Source: Nitriliruptor sp040882055 (lineage in GTDB: Bacteria > Actinomycetota > Nitriliruptoria > Nitriliruptorales > Nitriliruptoraceae). From it: DNA of 12,015 nucleotides. The notes under the pieces were generated by a model that was not told the DNA's origin, did no database searches, and saw only the letters and a program-made list of their open reading frames with translations. Every line of letters begins with the position of its first letter. Position 1 is the first letter of the stretch. The stretch is from assembly GCA_040882055.1 (NCBI GenBank), contig JBBECA010000086.1:1-12015 (forward strand), read 5' to 3'. This document shows, one piece after another, positions 6,359 to 12,015 of the stretch. Made by a program: the position numbers and the translations under genes.

Positions 6359-7498
6359 GTGCGTCTGTCGCGTGTCCCCCTCGTCGGGGTGCTGCTCGCG
6401 GCGCTGGTCGTCGGTCCTGCCGTGTCGTCAGCGGCACAGTCGCTGGAGGAGGCCCGTTCGGAGCGTGCCGCGATCCAGACCCGTCTCGACCGCGCCGCCG
6501 AGCAGCTCGGGCAGGTCGAGGAGCGGGTGGCGCGGCTCGACACCGAAGCCGAGCGGCTCGAAGCCGAGGCCGCTGAGCTCGCCGATGATGTCGCTGCCCT
6601 CCAGGAGGGGATGCAGGCCCAGGTCGTCGCCCTGTTCAAGCGTGGATCGGTGCGCGACCCGCTCACCGTCTTCCTGACCGCCGACGACCCGAACGAGGCG
6701 CTGCTGCGGGCCCAGACGCTCGAGCAGGTGATCGTGGCCGATCTCGCCGAGGTCGAGGCGCTCGGTGCGGATCGCCAGCGGCTGGCCGTCGTCGAGGATC
6801 GGCTCGCCGACCAGCGTCAGGAGGTCGCCGACGCGCTCGAGGAACAGGCAGCGCTCCAGGCGTCGCTCGAGCGTGACCTCCAGCGAGCGGCCGAACTCGA
6901 GCAGCGGCTCGAGGCCGAGGAGCGTGAACGGCGCCGTCGCGAGGCGGCGGAGCGCCGAGCTGCCGAGGAGGCGGCCGCAGAGGCCGCAGCCTCCCGCTCG
7001 TCGTCGTCCTCCTCCGCGTCGTCGTCCGGTTCGTCCTCCGGGCCGTCCTCGAGCGATGCCGCACGCAGCGGCTCGGGTGGCGGCGGGAGCGCATCGGTGG
7101 GCTCGTCCGGCAAGGCGTGCCCGGTCGGGCAGCCCCACTCGTTCACCGACACGTGGGGTGCCCCGCGCTCGGGCGGCCGCGCGCACCGGGGGACCGACAT
7201 CCTCGCGCCGTACGGCACCCCGGTGTACGCGATCGTCGGTGGCACGTGGGCGATCCAGCGGCCGGGCCCATCGGCGGGGCTGTGGGCCATCCTGCGCGGC
7301 AACGACGGCAACCAGTACTGGTACATGCACCTGCAGAGCCACACCGTCGCGAGCGGTGCCCGGGTCTCGGCGGGGCAGCAGGTCGCCACGAACGGTGACA
7401 CGGGCAACGCGCGGGGCACGCCGCACGTGCACTTCGAGCTGCACCCCGGTGGGGGGAGCGCGGTCAACCCCTACCCGACCCTGCGCGCGATCTGCTGA
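6359..7498 (+). CDS. M23 (LytM-type) peptidoglycan endopeptidase with coiled-coil N-terminal region
   Basis: This 379-residue exported protein should cleave peptide cross-links in the cell wall. The GTG at 6359 has ACGGAG seven bases upstream. A signal peptide covers 1-26 (cut after SSAA). Two long Glu/Arg/Ala-rich coiled-coil stretches (about 27-95 and 120-210) precede a Ser/Gly linker (212-250), giving the EnvC-like plan of coiled coil plus LytM domain. The M23 domain (about 254-379) has zinc ligands HRGTD (His276, Asp280) and HVH (His358), with catalytic-type His324 (YMH) and His356. The site is complete, so it is probably active rather than a degenerate activator. Cys254 and the last residue, Cys379, bracket the domain and may form a disulfide. 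Coiled-coil hydrolases of this type are often held in check by a membrane partner such as FtsX; no such gene is in the window. It is divergent from the lipoprotein gene. Confidence 0.93.
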   Translation: MRLSRVPLVGVLLAALVVGPAVSSAAQSLEEARSERAAIQTRLDRAAEQLGQVEERVARLDTEAERLEAEAAELADDVAALQEGMQAQVVALFKRGSVRDPLTVFLTADDPNEALLRAQTLEQVIVADLAEVEALGADRQRLAVVEDRLADQRQEVADALEEQAALQASLERDLQRAAELEQRLEAEERERRRREAAERRAAEEAAAEAAASRSSSSSSASSSGSSSGPSSSDAARSGSGGGGSASVGSSGKACPVGQPHSFTDTWGAPRSGGRAHRGTDILAPYGTPVYAIVGGTWAIQRPGPSAGLWAILRGNDGNQYWYMHLQSHTVASGARVSAGQQVATNGDTGNARGTPHVHFELHPGGGSAVNPYPTLRAIC

Positions 7499-7501
7499 CC
7501 C

Positions 7502-7522
7502 GTCGCGCGACAGCACCGGTGC
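7502..7522. repeat. Two adjacent perfect 10-bp palindromes after the M23 gene
   Basis: GTCGCGCGAC (7502-7511) and GCACCGGTGC (7513-7522) are each perfect palindromes, one base apart, beginning four bases after the M23 stop codon. No T-tract follows. They might act as a weak terminator or boundary, or as an operator pair for the kor genes about 130 bp downstream. Confidence 0.4.
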
Positions 7523-7635
7523 GAGCGTGACGTCTCCACGGTTCCCACTCCCTCGGGCAGGTGGACCCCTACCCTGGGATGCGGACCGTGGCCCCCGCCG
7601 TTCGGATCGGGCGCCGGGCATGGCTCGGTCGTACC

Positions 7636-7641
7636 AGGGAG
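7636..7641 (+). promoter_or_regulatory. Ribosome binding site deciding the korA start
   Basis: AGGGAG lies six bases before GTG 7648. This favours that start over the in-frame GTG codons at 7561 (no Shine-Dalgarno) and 7666. Confidence 0.6.
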
Positions 7642-7647
7642 CCGAAG

Positions 7648-9612
7648 GTGAGCGGACCGACCGACGTGACGGACGGGAACGGCACGGCAGGGGGAGGTCA
7701 CCGGGAGCGCATCGCGTTGGCGTCCGCGGTGGTGCGCTTCGCGGGCGACTCCGGTGACGGGATGCAGCTGACGGGGGACCGGTTCACGTCCCAGTCGGCG
7801 CTCGCCGGGAACGACATCGCCACGTTGCCCGACTTCCCTGCGGAGATCCGGGCGCCCGCGGGCACCCTCGCGGGCGTGAGCTCGTTCCAGCTCCACTTCT
7901 CCGACTCGGCGGTCCACACCCCGGGCGACGCGCCCGACGTGTTGGTGGCGATGAACCCCGCCGCCCTGATGAAGCACCTGCCGGCGCTCAAGAACCAGGG
8001 CACGCTGATCATCAACGTCGATGCCTTCTCCACCCGGAACCTCACCAAGGCCGGGTACGACGAGGACCCTCGCGAGGACGGCACGCTCACCGACTACCAG
8101 GTCCACGAGGTCCGGATCAGCGAGCTGACGCTGCGGGCGCTCGAACCTTTCGTCGAGCGCGGAGAGCTCAACAAGAAGGAGGCCGAGCGCTGCAAGAACA
8201 TGCTGGCGCTCGGCCTGGTGTCGTGGATGTTCCACCGACCGATCAGCGGGACGGAGGAGTGGCTGCGCACCAAGTTCCGGACCCGTCCCGAGGTGGCTGA
8301 AGCCAACCTGACCGCGCTGCACGCGGGGTGGAACTACGGCGACACCACCGAGGCGTTCCGGTTCACCTACGAGGTCCAGCCGGCGCCCCTGGCGCCCGGC
8401 CGCTACCGCAACATCACGGGGAACCAGGCGCTCGCCTACGGGTTGGTCGCCGCGTCCGAGCGCAGCGGTCTGCCGATGTTCTACGGCAGCTACCCGATCA
8501 CGCCCGCCTCGGACATCCTCCACGAGCTCGCGCGGCTCAAGCACTTCGGTGTGGTGACCTTCCAGGCCGAGGACGAGATCGCCGCGATGGGGTCGGTGGT
8601 GGGGGCGGCCTTCGGGGGCTCGCTGGCGGTCACGGCATCCTCGGGCCCGGGTATCGCCCTGAAGGCCGAGGCGATGGGGCTCGGGCTCGTGACGGAGCTC
8701 CCGATGGTGGTGGTCGACGTGATGCGCGGCGGCCCCTCGACCGGGCTACCCACCAAGACCGAACAGTCGGACCTGCTGCAGGTGTTGTTCGGCCGCAACG
8801 GCGAGTCACCGCTGCCGGTGGTGGCGGCCGCCTCGCCGGCCGACTGCTTCGACGCCGCCATCGAGGCGTGCCGGATCGCGGTGACCTACCGCACGCCGGT
8901 CGTGCTGCTCTCCGACGGCTACCTCGCCAACTCCGCCGAACCGTGGCGCCTGCCCGAGGTCGACGACCTGCCGCTGATCGACCCCGACTTCACCACCGAG
9001 GCGAACGGGCCGGACGGCACCTACCTGCCCTACCTGCGTGACGTCGACACCTTCGCGCGCCCCTGGGTGGTCCCGGGCACGCCCGGGCTCGAACACCGCC
9101 TCGGTGGCATCGAGAAGGCCGACGTGACCGGGCACATCAACTACGAGGCCGGCAACCACCACCGCATGGTCGAGCTGCGGCGCGACAAGGTCGAGGCCGT
9201 CGCGGCGGGTATCCCACCGCTCGAGGTGGACGATCCGAGCGGTGAGGCCGAGGTGCTGGTCGTCGGGTGGGGGTCCACCCAGGGGCCGATCCACGCGGCG
9301 TGTGACCAGCTCCGGCGCGGCGGCCGGCAGGTGGCGCGGGTCCACCTGCGTCACCTCAACCCGCTGCCTCGGGACCTCCCGGACCTGCTGCGTTCCTACC
9401 GGTCGGTCGTGCTGCCGGAGAACAACCTCGGTCAGCTCGCGATGCTGCTCCGGGCGCGGACGCTGGTGGACGTGAAGCCGTACTCGATGGTCAGCGGGCA
9501 ACCGTTCGGTTCGGGAGAGCTGGTCGAGGCCATCGAACGGCTGGGGTTCGCGAGCGGGGCAGGGTCCGGGGAGACGGTCCCGGCAGGCGACGCAGCGGAG
9601 GTGCGGGCGTGA
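7648..9612 (+). CDS. korA: 2-oxoacid:ferredoxin oxidoreductase, fused gamma-alpha subunit (KorA)
   Basis: This 654-residue subunit pairs with KorB for CoA-dependent oxidative decarboxylation of a 2-oxoacid, most likely 2-oxoglutarate to succinyl-CoA with reduction of ferredoxin. The gamma domain is N-terminal, with the signature FAGDSGDGMQ at 31-40, running to about residue 240. The alpha (pyrimidine-binding) domain starts near 255, with SYPITPASD at 281-289, the AEDE segment at 307-310 and GPSTGLPTKTEQSD at 362-375. The C-terminal transketolase-like domain begins near 530 (VLVVGWGSTQG). The fused gamma-alpha order and the length match the mycobacterial KorA (Rv2455c, about 650 residues), known to give an alternative, oxygen-tolerant route in the TCA cycle. 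The four cysteines are scattered, so this subunit carries no iron-sulfur motif. The stop overlaps the korB start (GTGA). Substrate choice between 2-oxoglutarate, pyruvate and branched 2-oxoacids is inferred from similarity only. Confidence 0.93.
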   Translation: MSGPTDVTDGNGTAGGGHRERIALASAVVRFAGDSGDGMQLTGDRFTSQSALAGNDIATLPDFPAEIRAPAGTLAGVSSFQLHFSDSAVHTPGDAPDVLVAMNPAALMKHLPALKNQGTLIINVDAFSTRNLTKAGYDEDPREDGTLTDYQVHEVRISELTLRALEPFVERGELNKKEAERCKNMLALGLVSWMFHRPISGTEEWLRTKFRTRPEVAEANLTALHAGWNYGDTTEAFRFTYEVQPAPLAPGRYRNITGNQALAYGLVAASERSGLPMFYGSYPITPASDILHELARLKHFGVVTFQAEDEIAAMGSVVGAAFGGSLAVTASSGPGIALKAEAMGLGLVTELPMVVVDVMRGGPSTGLPTKTEQSDLLQVLFGRNGESPLPVVAAASPADCFDAAIEACRIAVTYRTPVVLLSDGYLANSAEPWRLPEVDDLPLIDPDFTTEANGPDGTYLPYLRDVDTFARPWVVPGTPGLEHRLGGIEKADVTGHINYEAGNHHRMVELRRDKVEAVAAGIPPLEVDDPSGEAEVLVVGWGSTQGPIHAACDQLRRGGRQVARVHLRHLNPLPRDLPDLLRSYRSVVLPENNLGQLAMLLRARTLVDVKPYSMVSGQPFGSGELVEAIERLGFASGAGSGETVPAGDAAEVRA

Positions 9613-10628
9613 CGGGCAACGACCGCAAGCTCACCAAGAAGGACTTCACCTCCGACCAGGAGGTCCGGTGGTGCCCCGGGTGCGGTGATTACGCCATCCT
9701 GGCGACCATCCAAGGGCTGTTGCCGGAGATGGGCGCGCGGCCCGAGACGACCGTCTTCGTGTCCGGGATCGGGTGCTCGTCCCGGTTCCCGTACTACCTC
9801 GACACCTACGGGTTCCACACCATCCACGGGCGTGCACCGGCGGTGGCGACCGGGCTGGCGGTGACCCGGCCGGACCTCGACGTCTGGGTGGTCACCGGTG
9901 ACGGGGACGGGCTGTCGATCGGCGGCAACCACCTGATCCACGCGCTGCGGCGCAACGTCGACCTCAAGATCCTGCTGTTCAACAACGAGATCTACGGGCT
10001 GACCAAGGGCCAGTACTCGCCCACCTCGCCGCTCGGCTCGCGCCACAAGTCGACCCCCATGGGGTCGATCGACCGGCCGGTGAACCCGGTCAGCCTCGCG
10101 CTCGGTGCCGAGGCGAGCTTCGTCGCGCGCACGCTCGACACCGACCGTCAGCACCTGACCGACGTGCTGCGGGCCGCCAACGCCCACCGTGGGGCCGCCT
10201 TCGTCGAGATCTACCAGAACTGCAACGTGTTCAACGACGGCGCGTTCGCCGCCGTGCGTGACAAGGATCAGAAGCAGCACAACCAGATCCTGCTCACGCA
10301 GGGCGAGCCGATCGTCTTCGGACCTGACGGCGGGTCGGCCGTCATCGCGCTCGAGGACGGCTCGATGCGGATCGTGCCGACGGAGGAGGCGGGGGACCGG
10401 GTCGTGATCCACGACGCGCACCGGACCGAGCCGACGACCGCCTTCGCGTTGTCGCGGCTCGCGCACAGCCCGACGGGTCCGACCCCGTTCGGGGTCTTCC
10501 GGGACGTCGAGGCGCCGGTGTACGACGAGTTGGTCCGCGACCAGATCGGGCGGGCCCGCGAGGAGAAGGGGCCGGGTCGGCTCAGCGACCTGCTCGCCAG
10601 CGGCAACGTGTGGGACGTGGTCGGTTAG
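9609..10628 (+). CDS. korB: 2-oxoacid:ferredoxin oxidoreductase, beta subunit (KorB)
   Basis: This 339-residue subunit carries the thiamine diphosphate and the iron-sulfur cluster. The TPP/Mg motif runs from GDGDG at 97-101 to NN at 125-126. Four cysteines placed as in characterised beta subunits, Cys22 and Cys25 (WCPGCGD), Cys56 (GIGCSS) and Cys205 (YQNCNVF), would bind one [4Fe-4S] cluster. About 110 residues follow the last Cys, as in actinobacterial members. It starts at GTG 9609 within the korA stop, with GGAGG seven bases upstream, so it is coupled to korA. No ferredoxin (delta) subunit or ferredoxin gene is nearby, so the electron acceptor must be encoded elsewhere. The TAG stop overlaps the stop of the converging MFS gene. 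Confidence 0.94.
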   Translation: MTGNDRKLTKKDFTSDQEVRWCPGCGDYAILATIQGLLPEMGARPETTVFVSGIGCSSRFPYYLDTYGFHTIHGRAPAVATGLAVTRPDLDVWVVTGDGDGLSIGGNHLIHALRRNVDLKILLFNNEIYGLTKGQYSPTSPLGSRHKSTPMGSIDRPVNPVSLALGAEASFVARTLDTDRQHLTDVLRAANAHRGAAFVEIYQNCNVFNDGAFAAVRDKDQKQHNQILLTQGEPIVFGPDGGSAVIALEDGSMRIVPTEEAGDRVVIHDAHRTEPTTAFALSRLAHSPTGPTPFGVFRDVEAPVYDELVRDQIGRAREEKGPGRLSDLLASGNVWDVVG

Positions 10629-11923
10629 CCGCCGGGGCCAGGCTCCTCGGGGGTCAGCAGGACGCCCACGTAGACGATCTGCGCGGCCAGCGCGGCGAAG
10701 CCGGCCAGCGGTAGGCCGAGAGCGACGGGGAGCGGGATCGCCGTCGGCACGGTGGCCCCGACCACCCAGGCCAGGGAGAAGACGGTCTCGGAGCGGGTGA
10801 ACGCCGCCCCGCGTCGTGAGGCCGGGACGTGGCTCTGGAGCAGGCCGTCGAACGACAGCTTGGCGGTGCCCCAGGCGAACCCCGCGGCGAAGGCCAGCCC
10901 AGCGGCAGCGGGGAGCCCGAACCACTGGCCGGCCGAGAACGCGGCGGCGGCTTCGACGGCCAGCGCCGCCACCACCATGGGCTCCTCACGCAGACGCCGT
11001 TCGAGCCGTGGGGTGGTGAGCGCGGCCACGGCGAACCCGCCGCCGGCAGCGGCGAGCACGGCGCCGAAGTCGAGCGCTCCCGCACCGCTCTGGCGGAAGG
11101 CGAACGCGAGCAGCAGCAGCAGGAACCCGTTCAGCAACCGGACCACGGCGGTCGCGATCTGCGCGGTCCTCACCCGGCGGGGGAGGTGGAGGCGGATCGT
11201 GCGCGAGGTGCTGCCGCGCCGGCTCGGTGCGTCGGGTTCGGGGAGGCGGCGACCGACGGTCGCGGCGGCCAGCGCCGCGAACGCCGACGCGGCGAGCGCG
11301 CCGCCCGGCCCACCGAGCCAGGTCGCGAGCAGGCCGACCCCCGCCGCCACCGCGCCGGACGCGACCCCGATCGTGGCCATGCGGGCGTTGGCTGCGACCA
11401 GCTCGGTGGGCCGGTCGAGCGCCAACGGGAGCAGGGCGTTGCGGGTGATCCCGTGCACGCGCGAGAGCACGAGCAGACCGAAGGCGAGGGGGAACAACCA
11501 CAGCGAGTCCACCCGACCGAGCAGGAGCACCGCGAGCAGCGCCCGTCCGAGCGCTGCGATCACGAGCGCGCCGCGGGTGGCGGCGGGGGTGCGGTCGAGC
11601 GCGCGGCCGAGCAGCGGTCCGATCAGCGCGAACGGCGCGACGGTGAGCAGCAGGTAGAGCGCCACGTTCCCACGAGCTTCGGCGGTGGGGACCCCGAAGA
11701 ACAGCGTGCCGGCGAGCCCGATGGCGACCAGGGTGTCCGCAGCCGTCGACGCGACCTGCGTGAGCGCCAGGTCGCGGAACCCCGGACCGCCGGTCTCGAA
11801 CAGCGAGCGGACCCGCTCGGAGAGGCGACGGGCGGTGATCCGTGCGGCACGGCGGGTGCCAGCGGCCCGCGGACGACGACCGTGAGCGCCGGGGGGATCT
11901 GCTGCGACGGGATCGTGGACCAC
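10625..11923 (-). CDS. MFS transporter, 12 predicted membrane helices, substrate unknown
   Basis: The protein has 432 residues from GTG 11923; GTG 11965 would add 14 residues (446). After an Arg-rich cytoplasmic N-terminus of about 45 residues come twelve hydrophobic segments. The first is preceded by FETGGPGFRDLALTQ and the second starts at NVALYLLLTVAPF. The loop after helix 2 (GRALDRTPAATR) is in the place of the MFS motif A loop. A longer basic loop (PEPDAPSRRGSTSRTIRLH and on) separates helices 6 and 7. It resembles the large set of uncharacterised actinobacterial MFS permeases; a drug or metabolite exporter is possible but not shown. GTG 11923 is preferred because TAGCGT lies seven bases before it, which would make the mRNA leaderless; neither start has a good Shine-Dalgarno site. 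The stop TAA overlaps the korB stop on the other strand. Confidence 0.85.
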   Translation of the reverse strand: MVHDPVAADPPGAHGRRPRAAGTRRAARITARRLSERVRSLFETGGPGFRDLALTQVASTAADTLVAIGLAGTLFFGVPTAEARGNVALYLLLTVAPFALIGPLLGRALDRTPAATRGALVIAALGRALLAVLLLGRVDSLWLFPLAFGLLVLSRVHGITRNALLPLALDRPTELVAANARMATIGVASGAVAAGVGLLATWLGGPGGALAASAFAALAAATVGRRLPEPDAPSRRGSTSRTIRLHLPRRVRTAQIATAVVRLLNGFLLLLLAFAFRQSGAGALDFGAVLAAAGGGFAVAALTTPRLERRLREEPMVVAALAVEAAAAFSAGQWFGLPAAAGLAFAAGFAWGTAKLSFDGLLQSHVPASRRGAAFTRSETVFSLAWVVGATVPTAIPLPVALGLPLAGFAALAAQIVYVGVLLTPEEPGPGG

Positions 11924-11930
11924 GCCACCG

Positions 11931-11936
11931 ACGCTA
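11931..11936 (-). promoter_or_regulatory. Candidate -10 element giving a leaderless MFS mRNA
   Basis: On the minus strand GGCTAGCGTCGGTGGC precedes GTG 11923. TAGCGT fits TANNNT, and seven bases separate it from the GTG, the usual distance from -10 box to +1. A partial -35 (CGGACA, 11956-11961) is 19 bp upstream, longer than ideal. Confidence 0.4.
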
Positions 11937-11997
11937 GCCGCGTCCCGCCCGGCTGTGTCCGCCACCTCGGTGGGCGGGTCGTTCCTCGGGTACCCAC

Positions 11998-12003
11998 TAG
12001 GGT
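11998..12003 (+). promoter_or_regulatory. Candidate -10 element of a plus-strand gene beyond the window
   Basis: CACTAGGGTCCGG contains TAGGGT and matches the context of the other proposed -10 boxes. It points out of the window, implying that a gene divergent from the MFS gene begins at or after the right edge. Confidence 0.3.
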
Positions 12004-12015
12004 CCGGCCCCGACC

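Larger units (their letters stand above)
7499..7647. other. 149-bp spacer between the M23 gene and korA
   Basis: Apart from the two palindromes at its left end, this spacer holds a TACCCT (7570-7575) that fits TANNNT and would start a kor transcript near 7582. It has no convincing -35 box. The korA frame is open back to GTG 7561, but that extension is poor in family-like sequence. Confidence 0.35.

Noticed and set aside
6992..7054. TCN-rich microsatellite in the M23 gene
   Set aside because: It encodes an ordinary Ser-rich linker between the coiled coil and the catalytic domain, with mixed codons rather than a pure repeat.
6428..7621. 397-codon minus-strand open frame across the M23 gene
   Set aside because: It is antisense to a gene with signal peptide, coiled coil and complete zinc site; the translation is Arg/Gly-rich with no domain.
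9432..10925. 497-codon minus-strand open frame across korB
   Set aside because: It is antisense to korB and overlaps the end of the true MFS gene. Composition is typical of a frame shadow and no motif is present.

Overview
The window reads as chromosomal DNA of a very GC-rich actinobacterium. Almost every third codon position is G or C, GTG starts dominate, and exported proteins carry a Tat signal, a lipobox and a sortase LPXTG signal. A KorA/KorB pair of the mycobacterial fused type is also present. These traits fit Actinomycetota. The acidic lipoprotein hints at a deep-branching, possibly salt-tolerant group such as Nitriliruptoria, but that is a guess. I see no rRNA, tRNA, CRISPR array, integrase, transposase or phage gene, and the genes are densely packed as in a normal core or lightly accessory region.

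Layout. Positions 1-69 hold the last 22 codons of an unidentified gene. Positions 101-2223 hold a two-gene ABC exporter of the NatA/NatB type (ATPase then permease, start and stop overlapping). Positions 2342-4030 hold a PHP-fold (CehA/McbA-like) metallohydrolase with a Tat signal at the N-terminus and a sortase signal at the C-terminus, so probably displayed on the cell wall. Facing it on the minus strand are a crotonase-fold protein (4041-4829, TTG start) and, upstream of it in the same direction, a lysine-free, very acidic lipoprotein (4865-6076). Divergent from the lipoprotein is an M23 peptidoglycan endopeptidase with a coiled-coil N-terminal half (6359-7498). Positions 7648-10628 hold korA-korB, a 2-oxoacid:ferredoxin oxidoreductase. 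A 12-helix MFS transporter on the minus strand (10625-11923) converges on korB, with the two stop codons overlapping.

How they work together. The ABC pair is one transporter. KorA and KorB are one enzyme and are translationally coupled. The lipoprotein and M23 enzyme are both envelope proteins expressed from a shared 282-bp divergent region. The other neighbours have no obvious shared pathway.

The least ordinary DNA is that divergent region (6077-6358). It contains three perfect inverted repeats and, just before the M23 ribosome binding site, four units of a 13-bp direct repeat in exact register. A recurring CTAGNNT element lies 5' of several genes and looks like the -10 box of this organism. 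One copy sits seven bases before a GTG, suggesting a leaderless MFS mRNA. I did not find a convincing new multi-gene system; the interesting points are individual and are listed as findings.
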